Source: Viscum album (lineage: Eukaryota; Streptophyta; Magnoliopsida; Santalales; Viscaceae). Taken from it: DNA of 64,000 nt. Position 1 is the first letter of the stretch, and the number at the start of each line of letters is the position of its first letter. Where the stretch lies: positions 364,760,067 to 364,824,066 of the forward strand of contig OY728157.1 of assembly GCA_963277665.1 (NCBI GenBank). The letters are read 5' to 3'. A program made the translations under genes and the position numbers. The notes under the pieces are model-generated. The model searched no databases and was not told the origin of the DNA. It saw nothing but the letters and a program-made list of their open reading frames with translations. Below, piece after piece: positions 10,721 through 20,704 of the stretch.

Positions 10721-12648
10721 CAGAAATTTCAGAAAGTAAAATTCTAGGCACCCACATCTTCTTAGAAAAATAGGCATTATGAAATCCTAAAGACTAGGTT
10801 TTGTTAAGAGAACAATTATTTTCCCAATCTCCACCACACTGAAACTTAGTACAGAATAGAGAACATTGAGGAACAAAATAAATTTTAGTAAAAATTGGTT
10901 TAGAACCTGTATTACCAAAAACAAAAATATTCCTTGGAGGTCAGATTTGAGAATACATTTTATCAAAATTTTCATTACCTAATGTAAAGTTTGACAAACA
11001 CTTCCTCAAAGAAAATAATTTGGATTTGAGTTTGATAACAAAGTTCTTGTCTTCTAAAACATTTTATTTTGAACTATAGGTAGGCTTGAAAACACTTTCC
11101 TTGGAAACTACATTTTCTATATCTTTAGAAAGATTATTCTTATAAGAATTTACATCCTAAAGATTTTTTAAAATACTTTAAAAATCAACGTTTTTCTTAT
11201 CAAGATATTTATAAAGATCTGATATTTCCTTTGTAAGAATAGTATTCCTAGAATTTTCCTTATCATGTTTTTTCATGAGTTTTTAATTCTCAATCTCAAG
11301 AATTTTGGCAGACCTTCAAAATTCTTCATAGGTTGGTAAAGTATCAGCTTCATCAGAAGAAGATTCTTCATAAGAAGAAGATTCTTCATCAGAAGAGTTA
11401 TAAGATTTATCATCATTTCAATAATTTTCATTTAAAGAAACATTGGTCATTGATTTAGCATTGTGTACCTTATCCATTAAAAAATGATTTTCAATAGGTA
11501 GTCTTGTTATTAGACCAAGATTCTTCTGTCCAGAAGATTCATAATCTGAATATTCTACTGAGGAGTCACCACCACAGGTATTCCAGGTGTAATTAGCTTT
11601 CAAGACTTTCTTATCTTTAGCATTGTAGTACTTCTTTATGTTCCTCTCATAATGATTTCCCTTTCTTTCTTTTCACTTAAGCATAGGACAATCAGGTCTT
11701 ATATATCCAGCTCTCTTACATTCATAACATGTAACCTATAACTCTTTCATATCATTCCTTTCTTTCTTCTTGTATATACATTGAAAGTTCCTCTGTCCAG
11801 CTATCTTGTTCATTATTCAAGCATGATTGGATAACTCATTCTCTAAAGATTCACTTCCACTATATTCGGATTGGATAACAACTTTCTTAGACATAGATCT
11901 GGTAACTCTCTCAGGAGTCTTAGCTTTCATATGATTAGAAGTTGTAGTAAAATCAACACTTCCATTCCCATTTTTCTTCTTTATATTTTCAGCATCTCTC
12001 TTCATTCTAGTCTCATGTTGAAGAAGAGTTCAAAACATCTCATGTAGGGAAATCTGAGTGACCTTTCTGTTCTCATCTATAGTTGTCCTATTGGATTCCC
12101 ACTCATTTGGCATGATGTCTATGATCTTATCAACATGTGCTTCATCATCTAATCCTTTCTCACCCATGGATTGAAAACTATTCAAAATAGTCATGATTAT
12201 TTGATGTACCTTACATATGGGTTCTCCATAAAGAAAGTTAAAACCATGATATTCATCTCTAAGCGTAGCCCTTCTTGTTTTAATAACATTGGAAGTTCCA
12301 AAGTGAGTAAATTCAATTTTCTTCCATATATAATTTTCTGCTTCACACGATGAAATTTGGATATATATATTTCTAGTCATGGATCAAAGAAAAATATTTC
12401 ATACCTTATTATTCAGTTGATATTCATGCTTTTCTTGATTGGTAAAGGTTCTCATTTCATTGTCAGGTATTTTATATCCTCTAGTAAGTATAAAAAATTA
12501 TCTACTCCATTATTGATAATGAAAGTCTTCATATGATCTCTCCAATATTCATAATCATTTCTATCAAACATAGGTGGTCTAGTTGGATTGAGATTTTCTA
12601 TGGAACCAACATTGATTCCTACCATCTTAAAAGAAAATCTTTCCACAC
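10721..12648 (-). pseudogene. Copia gag (SIRE-type), broken
   Basis: Gag forms the particle and binds the RNA. In minus sense the ATG at 12646 opens a short N-terminal block with RPPMFDRNDYEYWRDHMKTF, the typical start of this gag class. A block at 12380-12030 (ISLHEMF at its end) carries the central helical domain, followed by Lys/Ser-rich linkers. The zinc knuckle is at 11729-11688, CYECKRAGYIRPDC, where the expected His of C-x2-C-x4-H-x4-C is Tyr. Downstream there is an acidic, serine-rich stretch (SSDEESSSYEESSSDE near 11370). Stops and frameshifts separate the blocks. The gag-pol boundary is not sharp, and 10720 is a working limit. Confidence 0.85.
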
Positions 12649-12859
12649 AAACTTGTTAATAGGAAAAGTTCGCAAACAAGGAAAAAAATTCCTAAGAAAG
12701 GAAAATATAGAACAAAAGTGTCTCTAAGAAAATATGAATCTGAACTATATGAGTCCGAAAAACTGATTCCAAAAAATAAGAATTTGGAATTTCAATTTCG
12801 AAAGTAATAAGTTGAATAATTCTCTTCTAAATCTAATCATGAGATTAATTTAGAGGTCA

Positions 12860-12874
12860 CCTGCTTTGATACCG
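12860..12874 (-). other. Primer binding site of the copia element
   Basis: The minus strand reads CGGTATCAAAGCAGG, two bases after the LTR end. It differs by two bases from TGGTATCAGAGCAGG, the complement of the initiator Met-tRNA 3' end used by most plant LTR elements. Confidence 0.8.
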
Positions 12875-14042
12875 ATTTTAGGGATGGTATGTGAGTATGA
12901 TATACTCTATAATACCAAATGTAGGATCAAATATGTAAAAATGAGATTCTCAAATACAAGAGGGGTTGAATTGTATACTTCTAAAAATTTCTTTGGAACT
13001 TTTAAAGATGGTTATGTTTAAAAAGATTAAACAAAGTAATTCATAAAACCTCTAGTTCCACACATTTTCTTGATTCTAGAAATATGATTCCGAGAAAGCA
13101 ATTTCGGAATAGTGAATCTGGAAAGTAAACTTACTGAAATTTTATATAGATAAAGATTATACCTTAAAGCGTATATGATCTAACTAAATCAGAGTACAAG
13201 TAAAAGGAAGTATAAAATAATTATACTTTCTTCAACCATAGAAATGTAGCAGAAAACTTGTAACAAAACATCTTACAGTAGTAAATATTTTAACCCAAAG
13301 AGTAGGGTATCCAACAAACTTGGATAATTTTCCCTTGATTTATAATTTCAAGAATGTATGTCTTACCCACACTAGGGTAATCCCTCAATATGAAGATCAG
13401 AGTCTATCTTGCTATCCCCGCAAGCCCTCAAATTTCAGGTAGTCGGCACCTCTGTCTTCCTCAGCAAGGAAGCCCTCAACTTCATGGTAGTCAGCACCTC
13501 TGTCTTCCTATCCCCGAAATCCCTCAATTATACACAACAACAATCAGAGATGCACAAAGAAAATCGGAACAAGATGTTCAGTACACACTAAGAATGAGAA
13601 TATATCTCTCTAGAAATCACTTCAACGGTCGAATCCCTCCTCCAACGGTCATATTTTCCCTTGAATTTCGGAGGGACCAATACATGTGTCACTCAAACAA
13701 CAGTTAGTTAGTAATTGATTGTATGACATCATTTTATAATGAAATAGGTGTAATCAAAAATTATGGTAACATAACCAAAATTCAATATTCAGAATGTAAG
13801 AAAATAAAAGTTCGGAGTCAAACCAAAATTGAATTCGGAGTCTATAATACAAGGATATTCAGATTCTGTTTTATATGAATTTGGAACCGGAATTCTATAG
13901 AATTTCGGAGTCTGAACTTCAAGGAAATTCGGAATCTGGATTCTCAAGAATTCTTAACATGAACTCACAAAGCTCGGAGTCAAAGTTCATGAGAATTCAG
14001 CGTCATAACTCATATGAGTTCGGAGTCTGAATTCAGATAACT

Positions 14043-14325
14043 CGGAGTTAGAACTAAGAGAAGTTCGTAACCAGAATTCATATTAGGAATTCGAAGTTAG
14101 AACCCAGAAGAGTTCATATCCAGAATTTGTATTAGGAATTTGAAGTCAGAACTCAGAAGAGTTCGTAACTAGAATTATGATTCTAAATTCGGGGTCAGAA
14201 CTTATAAAAATTCATATCAAGAAATTGTAATCAGAATTCGGAGTTAGAACTTATATGAGTTCATATCTAGAATTCGTAATCAGGATTCGGAGTTAGAACT
14301 CAGAAGAATTCATAACCAGAATTTT
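14043..14325 (-). repeat. Tandem 49-bp repeats in U3, right LTR
   Basis: About six consecutive units are readable at a regular 49-bp spacing, beginning GGAGTTAGAAC or GAAGTTAGAAC and ending GGATTC or GAATTC. It is the same array as in the left LTR. Confidence 0.75.
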
Positions 14326-14588
14326 GAGAATTCGGATCCCAAAACAGAATGCGTCATATCTAGGTAATTATAGGATTTTGAGGTTTTCGTTTCAAACACA
14401 ATTTTATACTTAGACAAATTATGATATGAATAATGAAACATTGTAAGGATAAATTTTGTTGGGGAAGGAAATTTTTCCTTATAGAGGTAAAACATAGGGT
14501 AAAAAGAGTTTTTCCTTGAGATAAAGTGTTTATGATCTTCAAAACAAGAAGAATGGTAAAGTCATAATGAAACCTTAATGACTCGACA

Positions 14589-14600
14589 ATCTCCCCCAAA
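14589..14600 (-). other. Internal polypurine-tract copy inside the right LTR
   Basis: The minus strand reads TTTGGGGGAGAT followed by TGTCGAGTCATTAAGG. This is a perfect-looking polypurine tract plus LTR start, 58 bp inside the actual LTR edge (14646). It is better preserved than the tract now in the functional position at 3690-3701. Confidence 0.75.
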
Positions 14601-14646
14601 TATACAGGAATTTAAAATTTAAAAGGAAAACCATATTGACTCAACA

Positions 14647-14651
14647 ATTTT
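14647..14651. repeat. Target site duplication of the copia element, right copy (ATTTT)
   Basis: Matches 1801-1805. Removing the element and one copy restores an open reading frame across the site. Confidence 0.75.
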
Positions 14652-14710
14652 GTTGCACATAATTTTGATTGGAAACATCTTGAGGGGGATCAGAAGTCAA
14701 TAGTTGTGTA
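14652..14710 (-). pseudogene. Middle segment of the split DUF4283/zinc-knuckle-type ORF
   Basis: Fifty-nine bases lie between the copia element and the CACTA-like element. The minus strand is open (TQLLTSDPPQDVSNQNYVQQ) and in the frame that continues into 1800-1769 on one side and into 16514-16464 on the other. This is direct evidence that both transposons sit inside one older coding sequence. Confidence 0.65.
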
Positions 14711-14742
14711 CATTCATGAGATCGTTACTTCTGCAAATATGA

Positions 14743-14888
14743 CCTTTATCAGTGCCAAAAAGGGCAATAAAAATTATAAAAAGTGCAATTAATCGAGCTG
14801 AAGATAGGGGGTCCTTTTAATCAGTGCTCAGAAAATCGCTGATAAAAGCCCCTTTTATCAGTGCTTTTAAAAAGCATTGATAAAAGTT
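14743..14888. repeat. Left subterminal hairpin cluster of the CACTA-like element
   Basis: Several copies of TTATCAGTGC occur in both orientations, for example TTTTATCAGTGCTTTT paired with AAAAGCATTGATAAAA at 14853-14886. Subterminal repeats of this kind are transposase binding sites in CACTA elements; here the role is inferred. Confidence 0.6.
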
Positions 14889-15179
14889 AAAAAATAGAAA
14901 AAAAAAATAAAAAAATATTTTCTGCATATCTGGGGAGGGGCTTCAACAACGCTTGAAGCCCCTCTTCAATAGAGTCCCACCCCCAGCCACATCCTGCACT
15001 CCCCAGCCACCCCACAAGCCTTTAACATCACCCCCAACCCTTTTAACAACGCTAGGAATTATTCCCCACTTGCGTGCGTGTCCTGCCTCCCCCATGTTTC
15101 GAACTCTAGACCTGTTGCATGTACGCTTGAGCCTTTACCATGCCACCATATTGCTTCCCTCTTCATTTAGTAATAAATA

Positions 15180-15560
15180 TATTTATTTATATATATATAT
15201 ATATATATAGGTATTTTTAGTCGTATATTAATATATATATATATTAATATATATTTATAAGATCAGTTTTGAATGAATTTATAAAATATTATTTTTATGT
15301 GTGTTTATAAATAAATAAATACATATATACAACACACACACAAACACAGATATATATTATATGTAAATTTGTATGTATAATTATACATATATATATTTAC
15401 AAATATTATATATTAATATGTATTTACATATGCTTATAATATATATATATATATATATAATATCAGCTTGTCAATACCGACGCAGACAAATATATATATA
15501 TATATATACACGTACACATTATATAGGTATATATATATTCAAATATTTGTATTTTAAATA
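15180..15560. repeat. AT-dinucleotide microsatellites inside the CACTA-like element
   Basis: Several (AT)n/(TA)n runs (for example near 15184-15209, 15438-15460 and 15490-15508) with short CA-rich pieces between. The open frames over this stretch are low-complexity artefacts. Confidence 0.85.
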
Positions 15561-16311
15561 AAATGAATATTATTTTCTTATTTAGATAAGGCTCATATAT
15601 TGAGAAATATATTTTATATGTAAATATGTTTAATTATTTAGTTATAATATTAATTTTTTATGTGCGAATATATAAAAAATATTAATATATTCTTATATAT
15701 TGGATAATAAATAACAGTAATTTATGAAAAATGATAAAATTTCAAAGCCATAGCATGAATATGAATTCCATCCATTGAAATAAATTCATTCCCCACTAAA
15801 AAGGGGACAAAATACCACCTTAAATGAGGCTGAAATTCCAACGAATGTTAAAAATGTTTGATATCCCGACTAAAAACTCAGTTTTGGAGGCATTGTGGGA
15901 CTTTTTTGGCCTCGAAAAAAATTTAAAAAGGTTTTTTAGTCACCAAGGCATAGAGATTGTCGCAGGATTCGATTTGATAGGCTGTAGATCTCAAACTGAC
16001 ACTCAGATCAAAGGTTATGGCTGTTTGAAGTTCAAGTTAACTTTTCAACTAATTTTAGAATTTTTTTTGTGTCTTCAAATTGTTACAAATGACTATTAGT
16101 CGATGATAATTAGAAAATTATTAATTAATAATATTTTTAAAAATATTTTAAGGCCATTTTTAATAAATTTCTTATATTTTTTATATATTAAATGTAATAG
16201 TCTATTTATACTTATCTAAAACATACTTTAAAAATATGTATTATATTTATATCAGTATAAATATATGTATATATAAATATATTATTTTTCTTGATTTTTT
16301 TCAAATATAAA

Positions 16312-16426
16312 CTTTATCAGCACTAGGAAAAAGTGCTGATAAAGCCTCCCCTTTATCAGCGCTAGTAAAAAAAGCGCTGATAATGGGGGTCCTTTAACAA
16401 CGCTTTTTTTAGCGCTATTAATGGGT
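16312..16426. repeat. Right subterminal hairpin cluster of the CACTA-like element
   Basis: Two back-to-back hairpins are visible: TTTATCAGCACT with AGTGCTGATAAA (16313-16343), and TTTATCAGCGCT with AGCGCTGATAA (16351-16383). AACAACGCT...AGCGCTATTAA follows. It is the mirror image of the left cluster. Confidence 0.65.
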
Positions 16427-16463
16427 GGAGCTACATAAAAGTAGTTTTTTTGTAGTTTGTGTA

Positions 16464-17890
16464 TTAATTTCCTCTATTACAGTAACATCCTTTTAAAAGT
16501 CAACCCTAGTATTCTAAGGCTCACTAATAGCTCTCACTGGAGACTCATTCACCATTGGCCTCTTTCCTTTCAAATTGGGCTTCTGAGAAGCAGATTTCTC
16601 AGAAATCAACACATCGATCACAATATCACCATTTTGATTAATGTGATTTGATAAATCTGCATCATTCATCATTGGATTCCTTTGATAGATATTGGTAGGA
16701 TAACATTTCATCCCACATCTCTCATATGAAACTTTCTTCCTACATAGCTCAAAAGAGGGACCAACAGCCATACATTCATTGCAAAAAAGTAGATATCTTT
16801 CATACTCAACATCAATTTGGATGTTATCAGTAGGGGTAGAAAGAGTTACCTTATCAATCAGAGTGGAGATGAGGTCAACCTCCACTAACATCCTGGAAAA
16901 GTGTTCATAACAACATCCTCAATTTCCTTATTAAGGAGAATAGAAGTCTCAATTGGTGTACCAATGTAATGTAAGGTTTTTGGATGCCAAAGGACTCAAT
17001 TGAGTCTATGAAGATGAATCCAAACTTGAGAAAAGACAATCCTTGCATGAGAGACATTAAAATCCAAAGACTATTGATGCAAATGAAGTTATCCAGGTTT
17101 CAACAACACGGACCCAGTACTCTATGCTCGAAGCTTATATTCATATGAAGGAAAAAGGCAGTGTAAAAACCTCTATCAAGAGAAACAAACTTTCAGTAAC
17201 TGAAACCCTATAAAAGTAAAACAATGCATGAAATAAAAGAGTTTTTACCAATAGTCATTCCCTCGGAAAGTGTAGCCAGATTCTCTTTATTGTATGATAA
17301 TGATCCCTTACGAAGGATTATACAGAATATGAATCCTTGAAAAGAGAGAGCGACCCAACACCATCAGACTTCAGGCCATAATTTGACAGTGAGTTATTCA
17401 CCACATCAACATATGACACCGACTGAGATCAATGAAAAACCTCAAAACCAGGAAGGACCGCATCTGCCCGAGCTTCCTACAACAAAAAATCATCAATTCC
17501 CTTCACCATAGCCTCCTTCTCCTGATCGTCTATCTCCCTTGGAACATCGTGCTTTGGTTCATCCTTCAAAATCAGATAATGGAAAACCATCTCACCAGAC
17601 TGTTGGAACCCAAATCCCTGCGAACCATCATCAGATCTGGCACCTAGACGCGGATCCAAGGCCAAATGATTAGAGTTTGAGATTATCTTCCCTGCAAGAT
17701 CCAGGGTGCAGATAGTAGAAGATGTCCGAGAGATATCCACTTACAGGAGAGGAATAGAGTGCAATGAGAAAACCGACATACCACCGGGAGGAAGAAGCTG
17801 ATCAAACTTGAGAAAGTGTCGAATCTCCATGAGAAAGGTGGCACCCTAAACTCCATTGTCGAGGGAGAGGGGTTTCACAGCCCGTAGCTC
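16464..17890 (-). pseudogene. N-terminal part of a DUF4283/zinc-knuckle ORF (LINE ORF1-like), broken and split
   Basis: The minus strand reads from about 17890 downward through several frames. The open block 17740-17477 is polar and unrecognised. From about 17110 a DUF4283-like stretch is readable (VWIHLHRLN, then VLWHPKTLHYIGTPIETSIL) with stops. After a frameshift near 16893 comes MLVEVDLISTLIDKVTL and then CNECMAVGPSFELC, a zinc-knuckle spacing C-x2-C-x9-C in which the usual His is Pro. The order DUF4283, L-VEVDL, knuckle is typical of ORF1/gag-like proteins of plant LINEs and related genes; these bind nucleic acid. The frame then runs through stops at 16514 and 16481 and is cut by the CACTA-like element. 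No LINE reverse transcriptase is seen nearby, so a host DUF4283 gene fragment is also possible. Confidence 0.6.
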
Positions 17891-18431
17891 CATCTTTTTC
17901 TTGTAACATATAAAAACCAATGTAACATAACAAATATAAATTAAAAATAGGTAATCGACAACTAATAAGAGAATCAATAACTTATCCAACATTAGCTAAT
18001 TTCTCATCCATGATCTCATAAATCTCAGCTTAATTTTTGACATCATCCTGAAAATCTCTACAAAACCATTTATAATTAGGGTTTTACATACATGTATACT
18101 CAGTATATTCCTCTCCATAATCACTCATGTCACTGTGGAAGAATCATACTATTGATTCAGTGTAAAATAGTGAAATTTATATGTAACATATACCTAGGTT
18201 GATTTATTAGTTCATATCCCCATAAATCTATATCTAAATACATGCATAATATAAGTATAATAAATCATGAAAATATAACAATAGATATACCCAAAATCCA
18301 ATTCCCTAATTATTTAGTTCCCCTTATATTCTGATGAGATATATATCGATACTCTCATTCCTTCTTATATCCATATACTATATAATATGACTACCATAAC
18401 ATTGAAATACCACAATCACATCACAATCAAC
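17891..18431. other. AT-rich spacer without recognisable feature
   Basis: I see no gene, terminal repeat or tandem array between the DUF4283-like fragment and the plus-strand chromovirus. Confidence 0.4.
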
Positions 18432-18436
18432 ATCAT
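18432..18436. repeat. Target site duplication of the plus-strand chromovirus, left copy (ATCAT)
   Basis: ATCAT directly precedes the LTR start TGTAACACCCC and is repeated perfectly at 30537-30541, directly after the other LTR. Confidence 0.92.
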
Positions 18437-19795
18437 TGTAACACCCCAAGCTTCCACTGTACGTTTCCCTTCGAATAATGCAATAGCGTGTGTTGTACGC
18501 AACCTCGAGCTCTAACACACACCACAACTAACTAAACTAGCCGTTGTGAATAGTAATACCTAATTTTTGAAATTTTATAAATTTTATTTATCAAAATGGA
18601 CTTCATTTTTGGATTCGGAATATTGAAATTAGCCTATATTGAATTTTTGGTATTTTTCTGAGAACTTCTAAATTTTTATGAATAGTGAAAAATACTTAAA
18701 AACAACTTTTTTTAATCAAAATAATTTATAGTGATAAATTATAATATTTAGTGGTTTTAATGTATAATTAGAATATATTTTTACCATTTTATCCAATGGT
18801 GGTCATTAGAATTAATTTAACATTGAAATTGGACATAAACAATTGCCAATCTTTTGATATAAATTGTTTCTTAAAAACACGCTATTTGTTGTAACAACGA
18901 GAATTAACTATAAAATTAATTAATACAACTTATATGTTTGGAATTTTGTAAAATAGACATCATTTTTGAATTCGGAATATCAATTATAGCTTAGGGTGAA
19001 ATTTTGGCCTTATTCTGAAAAACTTCAATTTTTGATGAATAGTGAAACCACTAAGTGGTTGTTAAAAACTGATTTTTCGTTAAAATGAAATATTACCACT
19101 TCTGTGATTTGATTTTCAAAAATCCGACATACATGGTTGTCATTAAGAAGTAAAATGTGGTTCAATGAGATTAAAATAATTTTTTGGTGAATAGTAACTT
19201 TTAAGTTCTTAATCGCAATTAGAGGTGATTAGTGTAGTTTAAGGTAAAAATAATGTTTTAATAATATGAGATGAGCTTGACACTTGTCCTACTCCTATTG
19301 GATGAGTCATGGCCGACCAAGACAACCCATGGGTCAACTTGGGGACCCCATGGAGCCACTTTAGTTGGAAAATGACATTAATATATATTTATTTAATGTT
19401 AAAATTAAATTGACACAAACATGAGTTGTTTTACTAAAACATTTTTTAAGTGGGGTTACACAGATCTAAATATTGACTATAAATATTCATTAGAAAGATA
19501 AAAATATTTCCTACATCATAGTATTTTTTTTATATTTTTTAGACATTAAATAAATTAAATTATTTATGACATCATTATGATGCAGTGATGACCTCATTAT
19601 TTAACGATTTAAATAAAATGAGAAGATAATGCGAAATCCAAGGCTTACACTTGTCCAAAGCCTATTGGATGAGGATATTTCGAACCCTTATCACCTTAGC
19701 CACGAATTATATAAGTGTGGGACCTTTAGAATCCGAAAAGCATTGTATAATAATGTAACATTTCAATCTTTCCAAAAGAGCCCCTCCTCTCCTCT

Positions 19796-19804
19796 TATAA
19801 AAGG
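19796..19804 (+). promoter_or_regulatory. TATA box of the 5' LTR
   Basis: TATAAAAGG sits behind a pyrimidine-rich CCCCTCCTCTCCTCT run, about 1.36 kb into the LTR. The same arrangement, CTATAAATACC after CTCTCCTCCA, occurs in the decayed relative at 33340, which supports a conserved promoter. Confidence 0.75.
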
Positions 19805-20145
19805 CCCCCACCTCTACCACCTTATTCACACTTCCAAGCCTTTTGGTTCGGCCAAACTCTGCCCAAATACTCTCCCAACTTCTCTCCATTAATCCTAGAA
19901 GCATTACTTTAGTCAGAAAGCCATCCTAAGGAGTCGTTTTGATCAAATCAAAAGGAAGAACCCGAAGAAGAGGTAACATTTTCATCACCCTCTTTCAAGT
20001 TTCTTTCTTCTTCCACCCCCTCTTTGTTTATTATTTCAATTCTAAAATTATAACTCCAGTATCTTCTATATACTGTGATGTTATTATAAATATGTAACAA
20101 CCATATTCAGTATTCTACCCATCATTTGAATGACATGTCACCATA

Positions 20146-20362
20146 CGTGCGTACGTACGGCTTACCGTCTCCACGTCCTGGTGTAATTATTATTCAATAT
20201 ATTATTATTTAGATGGGTATAATACTGATATGTAATTCATGTAAATAATAAATATAACATGAAAATGATTCTGTATATATGATATACTATCCAATTATAT
20301 ATTATTTTAATATCAAAATAATGATATTGTCCCTCGTGCGTACGTACGGACTACCGTCTCCA
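20146..20362 (+). repeat. Duplicated CGTGCGTACGTACGG motif in the LTR
   Basis: CGTGCGTACGTACGG followed by CTTACCGTCTCCA or ACTACCGTCTCCA occurs at 20146-20173 and 20335-20362, 189 bp apart, in otherwise AT-rich DNA. Each copy contains the self-complementary core GTACGTAC. The pair is kept in the other LTR at 28691 and 28881. Confidence 0.8.
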
Positions 20363-20691
20363 AGAACGCGATGAGATTCATTCTCCGTCGTATCCATTCA
20401 AGTATAATTATCATTTGATGATTTAAAAATAATGTTTAAGGACATGATATCATTCTGGATATGAATAAGATACAACCTATCCATGAAAAACATGACTTAC
20501 GTAACAAAACATATAAAAGAAAACGAGTAAGTTAACACCCGAAACAACGATAAATCTACGATATTGTTAACAAAGCAATGTTAAAAGATCATATATGATA
20601 TCATATGAATGTATATGATTCTTGTATAATTTAATAACAATTATTTCACCATTATACAGGAGGTTAACCTACCCCAACCAAGGAAAAGTAC

Positions 20692-20704
20692 AAGGTAAGG
20701 GTTT
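20692..20704 (+). promoter_or_regulatory. Conserved splice-donor-like motif in the LTR leader
   Basis: AAGGTAAGGGTTT fits the plant 5' splice-site consensus (AG|GTAAG). It lies about 0.9 kb downstream of the TATA box and is unchanged in the other LTR (29237) and in both LTRs of the much older relative (32422-32410 and 37892-37880, minus strand). Function is inferred. Confidence 0.45.

Larger units (their letters stand above)
1806..14646 (-). mobile_element. Ty1/copia LTR retrotransposon, SIRE/Maximus-like, with extra ORF region (inactive)
   Basis: This is a 12.8-kb element read on the minus strand: 5' LTR 12877-14646, primer binding site, gag, protease, integrase, reverse transcriptase, RNase H (ending at 7569), a 3.9-kb region with an additional ORF, then the 3' LTR 1806-3689. 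The copia order (integrase before RT) is visible. The gag start contains a PPMFDRNDYEYWRDHM motif of the kind found in SIRE-type gag, and coding material downstream of pol is a hallmark of that lineage. LTRs begin TG and end CA on the outside, and the target duplication is ATTTT. Every coding part has stops or frameshifts, and the 5' LTR has lost its TATA region, so the copy is not autonomous. Lineage assignment is by motif and layout, not by phylogeny. Confidence 0.9.
12877..14646 (-). repeat. 5' LTR of the copia element
   Basis: This 1770-bp direct repeat of 1806-3689 is shorter mainly because 66 bp, including the TATA box, are missing at 13619-13624 between two ACTTCA words. Its inner edge reads TTTAGGGATGG where the other LTR has TGTAGGTATGG, so the terminal TG is mutated here. 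The outer edge ends CAACA before the ATTTT duplication. Confidence 0.9.
14711..16456. mobile_element. Non-autonomous DNA transposon, probably CACTA-like
   Basis: This 1.75-kb element has no transposase ORF. Both ends are dense in inverted TTATCAG(C/T)GCT words that form hairpins, and GGGGGTCCTTT-type sequence occurs in opposite orientation at the two ends. The right edge, read on the minus strand, starts ACTACAAAAAAACTAC, like a CACTA terminus (CACTACAAAAA) with its first base changed. The left edge is poorly conserved. A 7-bp word TTGTGTA occurs directly outside both ends (14704-14710 and 16457-16463). CACTA elements usually duplicate 3 bp, so class and exact edges are uncertain. The reading frame that resumes across the joined site supports the limits. 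Confidence 0.55.

Noticed and set aside
15373..15561. ORF of repeated Ile/Tyr residues
   Set aside because: Translation of AT-dinucleotide microsatellites.
19629..19892. 87-codon ORF in the 5' LTR, with a similar one at 28174-28443 in the 3' LTR
   Set aside because: Conservation between the two copies is explained by LTR identity. The ORF spans the TATA box, so it could not be translated from the LTR transcript.
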